NCBI GenBank assembly: GCA_029268385.1
Contig: JAQWPG010000011.1
Location: 1-64,000, forward strand
Source of the DNA: Gammaproteobacteria bacterium
Lineage (GTDB): Bacteria; Pseudomonadota; Gammaproteobacteria; Poriferisulfidales; GCA-002705445
Direction: 5' to 3'
DNA: 64,000 nt
Of this stretch, positions 39,570 through 47,119 are shown piece after piece. The translations under genes were made by a program, and so were the position numbers. Every line of letters starts with the position of its first letter. Position 1 is the first letter of the stretch. The notes below the pieces were generated by a model. It had not been told where the DNA came from and searched no databases. It worked only from the letters and a program-made list of their open reading frames with translations.

Positions 39570-39761
39570 TTATTTCTTAGGTGAGGTAAACAGATTTTCA
39601 AGGTCTGTTTCCCAGTAATCTGGAGTATCGTCAAAGTTAGGTTTTATATCTAATGATAAAAACATTTCACCCTCGTCAATTTTTTTAGATATAAATTCTT
39701 TTAACTCCTTGTAGGACTTCATTTTATATTGTTGAATTAGTATTTCACTCATAGTTAGCAT
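39570..39761 (-). CDS. Small protein of unknown function between tauD-like and cas6-like genes
   Basis: A 63-residue acidic protein with YKELKEFISKKIDEGEMFLS and PNFDDTPDYWETDLENLF. The ATG at 39761 is preceded by GTGGAG; another in-frame ATG is at 39752. It fits exactly between its neighbours with gaps of six and three bases, which argues that it is a real gene. No family recognised. Confidence 0.65.
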   Translation of the reverse strand: MLTMSEILIQQYKMKSYKELKEFISKKIDEGEMFLSLDIKPNFDDTPDYWETDLENLFTSPKK

Positions 39762-39767
39762 ATTTTT

Positions 39768-40649
39768 TTACTCCACTCTTTCAGAAAACCTAAGTCTTTT
39801 AAGTAATCGTTTTTTATCACCGTCAACATATTCTTTTCTTTTATGGAGCACATTATTAGCTATATAGCCTTGATTCTCTCTTAATAAAATATTGAATGTG
39901 TAATAGTTATCTTCCGCTATAAAGCTAAAGATATAATCTTTTATTTTCTTTATCATATCACTTTTTTGCCAAATAATATTTTGTTGTCTGGATGTAAACC
40001 TCATATTTAAAAAGTTTTTTTCATCAATATAAAAAACAGGGCCTTTAATAGAACTACTCCCCTTAATGTTTTTATTTCCCGGTATTTCCATTATGTCATT
40101 TTGCATTAATATTTTAATGTAGTCAGGATTATGATCTCTTAAAAATATATACATGATCTCATGATCCAACAATATGTTCTCGCCACCAATTTTAGCTGGA
40201 TGCTCGCAATGCAATAAAAAAGATTTTACTGCTGAATCAATCGGATAGTAGTAGCCATCAGTATGCCAATTCAGTTGTTTATTTGTATAAGGAATATATT
40301 CAATACCAGAACTTTGTTTCCTCTCCGTATTTTGATTGGTAATATTTGATATATCATTTTCATCGGCTAGGAGATTTGATACAGATTGTAATAATTTTAA
40401 TTTGGAACAAAATTTTTTGAGATATTCATTTGTTAGTTTTGAGTTAAATTCATATATTCCAAAATTATATTTATTAATAGAATCCCTAAGTAAATTAATA
40501 CTATTATTGTTTAAATTAGAATTGTTAAGCTTGACTAAAATTTTATTTTTGGATGCTGGATATTGCGCAAGCTTATTGTCGCGCCATTTTTTATATTCTG
40601 TTTGGTTCTCAAGTAAAAATGGTGAGTTCATCATAGGATTGTATGACAT
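39768..40649 (-). CDS. TauD/TfdA-family Fe(II)/2-oxoglutarate dioxygenase
   Basis: A 293-residue oxygenase of the TauD type. The iron-binding HxD is in LNWHTDGYYYP near residue 125, the distal His in YIANNVLHKRKEYVD, and the 2-oxoglutarate-binding Arg in RLLKRLRFSER at the end. Members desulfonate taurine or hydroxylate small molecules. There is no transporter for sulfonates nearby. It is the first gene of the six-gene minus-strand run and is divergent from dsrA by 209 bases. The true substrate is unknown. Confidence 0.85.
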   Translation of the reverse strand: MSYNPMMNSPFLLENQTEYKKWRDNKLAQYPASKNKILVKLNNSNLNNNSINLLRDSINKYNFGIYEFNSKLTNEYLKKFCSKLKLLQSVSNLLADENDISNITNQNTERKQSSGIEYIPYTNKQLNWHTDGYYYPIDSAVKSFLLHCEHPAKIGGENILLDHEIMYIFLRDHNPDYIKILMQNDIMEIPGNKNIKGSSSIKGPVFYIDEKNFLNMRFTSRQQNIIWQKSDMIKKIKDYIFSFIAEDNYYTFNILLRENQGYIANNVLHKRKEYVDGDKKRLLKRLRFSERVE

Positions 40650-40711
40650 TTATGATGAATTTTGATAGGATAAAATGTATATTTACTAAACATATTTGCT
40701 ACATTTATATT

Positions 40712-40739
40712 TTGAACAATATATCTACAATGAGATACT
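40712..40739 (+). promoter_or_regulatory. Candidate dsr operon promoter
   Basis: TTGAAC (40712-40717) and GATACT (40734-40739) are 16 bases apart, and TG-N precedes the second hexamer, giving an extended -10. The leader would be about 110 bases. It lies in the 209-base region shared with the divergent TauD-type gene. Prediction only. Confidence 0.35.
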
Positions 40740-40816
40740 TAAATGGTTCCGAAAGAGATATATAGGACATCCCAAAAGAACAATGTCAATAGCAGTAAAT
40801 AACTCATAAAATAAAA

Positions 40817-40830
40817 TTATCTATAGATAA
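40817..40830. repeat. 14-bp palindrome in the dsr leader
   Basis: TTATCTATAGATAA is a perfect palindrome 28 bases before the dsrA start codon. It might be an operator for a dimeric regulator or a small mRNA hairpin near the ribosome-binding site. AT-rich DNA makes chance occurrence possible. Confidence 0.35.
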
Positions 40831-40858
40831 AAATAATGTAATACAAAGGAGAAAAAGA

Positions 40859-42112
40859 GTGGCTGATAAACATAACACCCCTATGTTAGATGAATTAGAG
40901 CATGGCCCATGGCCAAGTTTTATATCTGGTATTAAAAGATTAAGAGACCAACATCCACAAGAAAGAATTTCCAACATGGCTAATTCTTTATTAGGTCAGC
41001 TTGAGCACTCTTACGAAACAAGAAAAGGTTATTGGAAAGGTGGAACAGTAAGTGTATTTGGTTACGGAAGTGGAATTATTCCAAGATTCTCAGAGGTTGG
41101 TGATGCTTTTCCTGAGTCTAGAGAATTTCATACTTTAAGAGTTCAGCCACCAGCTGGAAATTATTATTCCACTAGTATGTTAAGACAACTGGGTGAAAGT
41201 TGGGAAAAGCATGGATCAGGACTCCAGACATTTCATGGCCAGACTGGAAATATTATGTTTATTGGCTCGACTACCGAAAACACCCAACACTTTTTCGATG
41301 AAATTAATGAATATGGTTGGGATCTTGGCGGAGCTGGACCTTGCGTTCGAACAGGAATGTGCTGTGTCGGAGCGGCAAGATGTGAGCAGTCCAATATTGA
41401 TGAAATAAAAATTCACAGAACATTATTAAATAATTTTACCGATGATGTTCATCGACCTGCATTACCTTACAAATTTAAATTTAAAGTTTCCGGTTGTCCA
41501 AATGATTGTGTTAACTCTATTGAAAGAGCTGATTGTGCAATTATTGGTACTTGGAGAGACGATATGAAAGTTGATCAGGAAGAAGTTAAAGATTTTGTAG
41601 AGAAAAAAGGTAGAAAGTACGTGATTGATAACGTCATAACAAGGTGCCCTACAAATTGCTTATCTTTAAAAGATGACGATACATTAGAAGTGGATAATAG
41701 AAACTGTGTAAAATGTATGCATTGTTTAAATGTTATGCCAAAAGCTTTAAGCCCAGGAGACGATAAAGGTGCAACAATTTTAATGGGTGGAAAAAGAACC
41801 TTGAAAGTTGGTGATCTAATGGGAACAGTTGTAGTCCCATTTATGAAGTTAGATACCGAGGAAGATTATGAAAAGCTAACAGAATTGGCTGAAGAAACAA
41901 TAGATTTTTGGGCTGAGAATGGACTAGAGCATGAGCGCTGCGGAGAAATGATTGAAAGAATTGGTTTGGTTAATTTCTTAGATGGTATTGGCTTAGAGGT
42001 AGATCCAAATATGGTTGCAGATCCTACAACAAGTTCATATGTGAGAATGGATGGATGGGATGATGAGGCTGAAAAATGGTTCAAAGAAAAACTACAAGCT
42101 GCAGAAGCTTAA
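40859..42112 (+). CDS. dsrA: Reverse dissimilatory sulfite reductase alpha subunit
   Basis: With DsrB it forms the cytoplasmic siroheme enzyme that oxidises DsrC-bound sulfur to sulfite. The siroheme-[4Fe-4S] ligands are C-X5-C in CVRTGMCC (about residue 161) and C-X3-C in GCPNDC (about 212). A ferredoxin insert carries CPTNCLSL and NCVKCMHC (about 262-296). Length 417 is usual. Translation starts at a GTG with AAAGGAG upstream. It leads the operon. The surrounding genes dsrEFH and dsrL mark the oxidative type rather than the sulfate-reducing one. Confidence 0.98.
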   Translation: MADKHNTPMLDELEHGPWPSFISGIKRLRDQHPQERISNMANSLLGQLEHSYETRKGYWKGGTVSVFGYGSGIIPRFSEVGDAFPESREFHTLRVQPPAGNYYSTSMLRQLGESWEKHGSGLQTFHGQTGNIMFIGSTTENTQHFFDEINEYGWDLGGAGPCVRTGMCCVGAARCEQSNIDEIKIHRTLLNNFTDDVHRPALPYKFKFKVSGCPNDCVNSIERADCAIIGTWRDDMKVDQEEVKDFVEKKGRKYVIDNVITRCPTNCLSLKDDDTLEVDNRNCVKCMHCLNVMPKALSPGDDKGATILMGGKRTLKVGDLMGTVVVPFMKLDTEEDYEKLTELAEETIDFWAENGLEHERCGEMIERIGLVNFLDGIGLEVDPNMVADPTTSSYVRMDGWDDEAEKWFKEKLQAAEA

Positions 42113-42142
42113 TTTTTATAAATTTAAAATAAGGAAATAATA

Positions 42143-43231
42143 ATGTCAGAACAAAATGCACAAGCAGCAAAAAGACCGCCAATAGAGACTGGATGCCCTG
42201 ATGCTTTTCAATACATGCATCCTGTAATGAGAAGAAACTATGGGCAATGGGCATATCACGAAGATCCTCGCCCAGGGGTTCTAAAGCATGTTGCTCATAG
42301 TGGTGATGCTATATGGACAATCAGAGCTGGAACACAAAGAATATTAGATGTAACTACATTAAATCTGTTATGTGATATTGGAGATGAGTATGCAGATGGT
42401 TACGTTAGATTCACAATTAGAAGTAATATTGAATACATGGTAGACAAAGAATCAAAAGTTGGACCTCTAATAGTTGAATTAGAAAAAAATGGTTTTGTAG
42501 TTGGGGGAACAAAAAATTCTGTGGCAATGATATCTCATACACAGGGTTGGTTGCACTGCGATATTCCTGGAACAGATGCATCAGGGGTTGTTAAAGCTAT
42601 GATGGATGAAGTAATTGATGAATTTAAAGGTTGGAATATGCCTAACAGAGTTCATATGACAACATCATGTTGTCAGATTAACTGTGGTGGCCAAGGCGAT
42701 ATAGCTATTAATGTTCAGCACACAAAACCACCAAAAATTAATCATGACTTGGTTTCAAATGTTTGCGAAAGACCATCAGTTGTCGCGCGTTGCCCAGTAG
42801 CAGCTATTAGACCAGCACAGGTTAATGGAAAACCATCTTTAGAAGTTGATGAGAAAAAATGTATATGTTGCGGAGCGTGTTACCCACCATGCCCACCTAT
42901 GCAGATTAACGATGCAGAACATACAAAGCTTTCAGTATGGGTTGGTGGAAACCATTCTAATGCTAGAGGTAAGCCAACTTTTCAAAAATTAGTTGCGGCT
43001 GGTATACCTAATAATCCACCAAGATGGCCTGAAGCAACTGCGATAGTTAAAAAAATTCTAAGAGCGTATAGAGATGACGCAAAAGACTGGGAAAGAATTA
43101 GTGATTGGGTTGAAAGAATTGGTTGGCCAAGATTTTTTGAGCTAACTGGATTGCCGTTTACAAAGTTCCATATTAATAATTGGAAAGGCGCTAGAAATAG
43201 TCTTAATGCCTCTACTCACATTAGATTTTAA
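42143..43231 (+). CDS. dsrB: Reverse dissimilatory sulfite reductase beta subunit
   Basis: Catalytic partner of DsrA, 362 residues. The siroheme-cluster Cys residues are in GWLHCDIPG and TSCCQINCGGQGD, and the ferredoxin domain has CICCGACYPPCPPMQ near residues 240-255. The start has a clear AAGGAAAT site and follows dsrA by 30 bases. Conserved AAIRPAQ and WPRFFELTGLPFTKFH segments are as expected. Confidence 0.98.
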   Translation: MSEQNAQAAKRPPIETGCPDAFQYMHPVMRRNYGQWAYHEDPRPGVLKHVAHSGDAIWTIRAGTQRILDVTTLNLLCDIGDEYADGYVRFTIRSNIEYMVDKESKVGPLIVELEKNGFVVGGTKNSVAMISHTQGWLHCDIPGTDASGVVKAMMDEVIDEFKGWNMPNRVHMTTSCCQINCGGQGDIAINVQHTKPPKINHDLVSNVCERPSVVARCPVAAIRPAQVNGKPSLEVDEKKCICCGACYPPCPPMQINDAEHTKLSVWVGGNHSNARGKPTFQKLVAAGIPNNPPRWPEATAIVKKILRAYRDDAKDWERISDWVERIGWPRFFELTGLPFTKFHINNWKGARNSLNASTHIRF

Positions 43232-43251
43232 TTTTAGCTAGAGGAGTTATT

Positions 43252-43644
43252 TTGAAATTAGGAATATTGATTAACGAGGGGCCATATCAACATCAGGCAT
43301 CTGATACAGCTCTTCAATATGTTAAAGCAGCTATAGAAAAGGGCCACGAAATCTATAGAGTATTTTTCTATAATGATGGCGTGAATAACGCAACAAGATT
43401 TGCATCACCTCCTCAAGACGACAGAAATATATCAAAAGAATGGTCTGCTTTAGCTAAGACTCATGATATAGACTTAGTGGTTTGTGTTGCAGCAGCCCAA
43501 AGAAGAGGAATTCTTGACAAGGGCGAAGCTGAGAGAAATGGAAAGGATTCAGATAATATCGAAGAAGGTTTCAGAATATCTGGATTAGGCCAACTTGTTG
43601 AGGCAGGAATTCAAGCTGATAGATTAATTACTTTTGGAGACTAG
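43252..43644 (+). CDS. dsrE: Sulfurtransferase complex subunit DsrE
   Basis: Catalytic subunit of the DsrE2F2H2 complex, which passes sulfane sulfur to DsrC. At 130 residues the active-site Cys is exactly Cys78 (LVVCVAAAQRRG), the position of the catalytic Cys in Allochromatium DsrE. Translation starts at TTG with GAGGAG upstream. It is related to TusD of tRNA thiolation, but presence with DsrAB makes the oxidative role clear. Confidence 0.96.
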   Translation: MKLGILINEGPYQHQASDTALQYVKAAIEKGHEIYRVFFYNDGVNNATRFASPPQDDRNISKEWSALAKTHDIDLVVCVAAAQRRGILDKGEAERNGKDSDNIEEGFRISGLGQLVEAGIQADRLITFGD

Positions 43645-43649
43645 AAGTT

Positions 43650-44066
43650 GTGAGCGAAGAAGGAATTGTAAAAAAATTTATGTATGTTAATAGAAAGTGC
43701 CCATATGGAACAATTTATGCTCTCGAGTCTTTAGAAGTTGTTTTGATTACAGCAGCATTTGATCAAGATGTAAGTTTAGCATTTACTGATGATGGTGTTT
43801 ATCAATTAATGAAAGATCAAAAAACGGATGGTATCGGAATGAAAAACTTCTCATCAACTTATGCAGCTTTAGGAGACTATGAAATAAAGAAAATTTTCAT
43901 CGATAAAGAGTCTTTAGATGAAAGAGGGCTATCAATATCAGACCTACAGGAACTAGTTTGGGAAGATGAAGATGAAGATTACGCTGAAAAAAGCTCTATT
44001 AACTTAGTATCAAGAGCTGAGCTTTCAAAAATTATGAGTCAACAAGACGTTGTTATGAGTTTTTAA
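43650..44066 (+). CDS. dsrF: Sulfurtransferase complex subunit DsrF
   Basis: TusC-like subunit, 138 residues, with MYVNRKCPYGTIYALESLE and a DsrE-fold core (VLITAAFDQDVSLAFTDDG). The start is GTG, five bases after dsrE. It is structural in the hexamer, together with DsrE and DsrH. Confidence 0.94.
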   Translation: MSEEGIVKKFMYVNRKCPYGTIYALESLEVVLITAAFDQDVSLAFTDDGVYQLMKDQKTDGIGMKNFSSTYAALGDYEIKKIFIDKESLDERGLSISDLQELVWEDEDEDYAEKSSINLVSRAELSKIMSQQDVVMSF

Positions 44067-44077
44067 TAGGAATAAAT

Positions 44078-44386
44078 ATGAGTATGTTACACACAGTAAA
44101 TAAATCGCCATTCGAGAATTCATCTGTTGCCTCTTGCATTTCAATGTGTGCTAAAAGTAGCAGCATATTATTCATAGAAGATGCAGTAATATCAGTAATG
44201 AAATCTACAAAATTTGCAGAAATGATAGAAAGTTCTTTGAAAGATTTTAAAATATATGCTTTGAAACCTGACTTAGAGGCAAGAGGTTTATCTTTAAATA
44301 ATGTAATAGAGGGGGTCGAGATTATTGAATATGAAGGTTTTGTTGATCTAACAACTGAACACGATTCAGTGCAATCTTGGCTATAG
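44078..44386 (+). CDS. dsrH: Sulfurtransferase complex subunit DsrH
   Basis: TusB-like subunit of 102 residues, beginning MSMLHTVNKSPFENSSVASC with Cys20, the residue noted as conserved in DsrH. Conserved core ILFIEDAVISVMKST. It follows dsrF by 11 bases and precedes dsrC by 26. Confidence 0.95.
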   Translation: MSMLHTVNKSPFENSSVASCISMCAKSSSILFIEDAVISVMKSTKFAEMIESSLKDFKIYALKPDLEARGLSLNNVIEGVEIIEYEGFVDLTTEHDSVQSWL

Positions 44387-44412
44387 TTTTTTTTAATAAT
44401 TTGGAGTTTGAT

Positions 44413-44745
44413 ATGTCACTAGAAGTAAACGGAAAAAGTTATGAAGTAGATGAGGAAGGATATTTAGCAGATCTTAATACTTGGGATTCTGATGTTGCCG
44501 AAGCTATGGCTAACGCAGACGGAGCTCCATTAGACGAAAACCACTGGGAAGTAATAAACTTTCTTCGTGAGTATTACGAAGAATATCAAATTGCCCCAGC
44601 TGTTAGAGTTCTAACAAAGCAAATTGGTAAAAAGTTAGGCAAAGAAAAAGGAAATAGTAAATATTTATACGAATTATTTCCATATGGGCCTGCAAAGCAA
44701 GCTTGTAAATATGCAGGGTTACCAAAACCTACTGGTTGCGTATAA
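44413..44745 (+). CDS. dsrC: Sulfur-carrier protein DsrC
   Basis: The central substrate carrier of the pathway, 110 residues from the ATG at 44413, which has GGAG six bases upstream. The flexible C-terminal arm LFPYGPAKQACKYAGLPKPT ends GCV, placing the two redox cysteines at 98 and 109, eleven apart as in true DsrC (TusE has only the last). The HWEVINFLREYY helix is typical. It receives sulfur from DsrEFH and delivers it to DsrAB, and the product is recycled at the DsrMKJOP complex. Confidence 0.98.
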   Translation: MSLEVNGKSYEVDEEGYLADLNTWDSDVAEAMANADGAPLDENHWEVINFLREYYEEYQIAPAVRVLTKQIGKKLGKEKGNSKYLYELFPYGPAKQACKYAGLPKPTGCV

Positions 44746-44769
44746 CTTATTAGTTGAGTGGAACTAATT

Positions 44770-45507
44770 ATGCAGATATCAATGTTAAGCATGTCTATTG
44801 CTGCATTATTCTATATAGCCTTTATAATTTTGGCTTACGGACTAGTTAGTAAAATAATCCAATATAAAAATACACCAGCCCCATTAAAAATCCCAACAAT
44901 GCCTGCTCCTACAACGCAAGCAGGTGTTGTTTTTAGGATGTCAAAAGAAGTAGTTTTTTTTGAAAGTTTATTTAAGTCCAGCAAAGCAACATGGTTATTT
45001 GGTTGGCTTTTCCACTTCGGGTTATTTTTGGATATGTTAAGACATCTGCGTTATTTTATAGACCCAGTTTGGTTTTGGGTAATTATTATTCAGCCGTTTG
45101 GAAAGTATGGCTCTATATTAATGTTTGTTGGATTAGCTGGGTTGTTAACAAGAAGAATTATTGTTGATAGAGTTAGATATATTTCATCTCCATCTGATCA
45201 TTTGATGCTTGTTTTATTGTTATGTATAACTACTACAGGAATGGCAATGAGTTTTTATTTGGGAGCTGATGTCATAAGTGTTAAATCTTTTTTTATTGGA
45301 TTAATGACTCTGAATATTCAAAATATTCCAGCTGATCCAGTTTTAATAATTCATTTAATAATGGTTGCATCACTAATGATTATTTTTCCATATAGTAAAT
45401 TACTTCACGCACCTGGATTATTTTTTAGCCCGTCAAGGAATCAGGTTGATAACGCTAGAGAGAAAAGACATATATCGAAATGGGCAAAAGAGTTAGAAAA
45501 AAATTAA
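44770..45507 (+). CDS. dsrM: DsrM, heme b membrane subunit of the DsrMKJOP complex
   Basis: NarI-like membrane protein of about 245 residues with five to six helices and His residues in GWLFHFGLFLDMLRHLRYF that can bind heme b. The N-terminal cytoplasmic segment NTPAPLKIPTMPAP is highly typical of DsrM. I prefer the ATG at 44770 because GTGGA is suitably spaced; a GTG at 44758 would add four residues. It exchanges electrons with quinone. Confidence 0.95.
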   Translation: MQISMLSMSIAALFYIAFIILAYGLVSKIIQYKNTPAPLKIPTMPAPTTQAGVVFRMSKEVVFFESLFKSSKATWLFGWLFHFGLFLDMLRHLRYFIDPVWFWVIIIQPFGKYGSILMFVGLAGLLTRRIIVDRVRYISSPSDHLMLVLLLCITTTGMAMSFYLGADVISVKSFFIGLMTLNIQNIPADPVLIIHLIMVASLMIIFPYSKLLHAPGLFFSPSRNQVDNAREKRHISKWAKELEKN

Positions 45508-45528
45508 AATATTTAAATAAGGAAAGCT

Positions 45529-47085
45529 ATGGCAGATAACAAATTTGATACACCTGAATTAAGAGAATATCCAATTATTCCAAAATTACAGAAAGATGTT
45601 ATGGCTCATAGTAAACCTTTTATTGCTAAAGAGCCGCATCAAGAGCCATTAGGTTTCCCAGGCGAATTGGTCGATGATTGGCACGATGTAGCTATAAAGA
45701 AAATGGGTGATCTTCAAAGCAAATACAGGTCTTTGCAAGTATATTTAGATTCGTGCGTAAAGTGTGGAGCTTGCACAGATAAGTGTCATTATTATGTAGG
45801 AACCACAGATCCTAAAAATATGCCTGTAGCCAGACAAGATTTATATAGAAAAGTTTATAGAAGATATTTTACATTTGCAGGCAAATATTTTCCTAAGTTA
45901 GTAGGTGCTACAGACCTAACTAAAGATGTTTTGGATGATTGGTATTCATATTTTCATCAATGTTCTCAATGTAGAAGATGTTCTGTTTATTGTCCTTATG
46001 GAATCGATACAGCAGAAATTTCAATGGCTGCAAGAGAAGTTATGGATACAATTGGTGTTGGTCAAAAATATTGTAATGAAATTATTAGTAAAGTTCATAA
46101 AATTGGCAATAACCTTGGACTTCCAGGCCCAGCTTTGGAAGATACTTTAGAAGGTTTAGAAGAGGATGTGGAAGAAGAAACTGGAGTTGCTGTAAAATTT
46201 CCTCTTGATGTTAAAGGAGCAGATGTACTATTAATTACTCCATCCGCTGATTTTTTTGCAGAACCTCATGTTGATGGATTAATAGGTTATGCGAAAGTAT
46301 TACATGAAGCAGGAATATCTTGGACAATAAGTTCGCACGCGAGCGAGGCGGCAAATTTTGGAATGTTTATTGGAAGCTATGACAATATGAGAAAGCTTGC
46401 AATGAGAATAAGAGAAGCAGCAATAGAGCTGGGAGTTAAAAGAATAGTTTTTGGTGAATGTGGACATGCATGGAGAGTTGCATATAGTTTTCTAAATACT
46501 TTGGCAGGACCGTGGGATTTCTTAGATCAGAATTATCCTATACCGCAGCATATATGTGAGGTTACACACGGATTAATACAAGATAATAAATTAAATTTTG
46601 ATAAATCATTAAATGATGACATGGTTTTGACATATCATGACTCATGTAACGTAGCACGTGCTTCAAGAATGGGAGATAAAGCTGGAGGGCAGTTCACTAT
46701 CCCTAGAGATATAATCAAGTCAGTTTGTAATAACTTCCATGATATGTCTAAAGATACTATTAAAGAGGGCACTTTTTGTTGCGGCGGCGGCGGCGGATTG
46801 CTGACTGATGATCTTATGGAGCTAAGAGTAAAGGGCGCGCTTCCAAGAATGGAAGCATTAAGAAGAGTTGTTGAGGATCATGGAGTTACCCACATGGCTG
46901 CAATATGTGCAATATGTAAAAGTCAATTTGCAAAAGTTTTCCCATATTATGACTTCTCTATGGACCAAATAGTAAGTGTTCACCAATTAGTTAGTAATGC
47001 AATTATTTTGACAGGACAGAACGACGAAAATGATGAAAATGATGATGGAAACCACCCACAACAGGATATAGATGAAGCAGCATAG
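45529..47085 (+). CDS. dsrK: DsrK, HdrD-like catalytic subunit of DsrMKJOP
   Basis: Cytoplasmic Fe-S protein of 518 residues that acts on DsrC disulfide/trisulfide. Two [4Fe-4S] motifs, CVKCGACTDKCHYY (about residue 76) and CSQCRRCSVYCPYGID (about 145), are followed by two cysteine-rich catalytic segments, HDSCNVARASRMGD and CCGGGGGLL, which bind the special HdrB/D-type cluster. The last 20 residues are acidic repeats (DENDEND). It follows dsrM by 21 bases. Confidence 0.97.
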   Translation: MADNKFDTPELREYPIIPKLQKDVMAHSKPFIAKEPHQEPLGFPGELVDDWHDVAIKKMGDLQSKYRSLQVYLDSCVKCGACTDKCHYYVGTTDPKNMPVARQDLYRKVYRRYFTFAGKYFPKLVGATDLTKDVLDDWYSYFHQCSQCRRCSVYCPYGIDTAEISMAAREVMDTIGVGQKYCNEIISKVHKIGNNLGLPGPALEDTLEGLEEDVEEETGVAVKFPLDVKGADVLLITPSADFFAEPHVDGLIGYAKVLHEAGISWTISSHASEAANFGMFIGSYDNMRKLAMRIREAAIELGVKRIVFGECGHAWRVAYSFLNTLAGPWDFLDQNYPIPQHICEVTHGLIQDNKLNFDKSLNDDMVLTYHDSCNVARASRMGDKAGGQFTIPRDIIKSVCNNFHDMSKDTIKEGTFCCGGGGGLLTDDLMELRVKGALPRMEALRRVVEDHGVTHMAAICAICKSQFAKVFPYYDFSMDQIVSVHQLVSNAIILTGQNDENDENDDGNHPQQDIDEAA

Positions 47086-47119
47086 TGCTTTATAATTATT
47101 TGATAGCAAGGAGAATATA

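Noticed and set aside
37900-40900. CRISPR array near the Cas6-like gene
   Set aside because: I looked for regularly spaced repeats in this region and across the window and found none; only short AT-rich palindromes occur.
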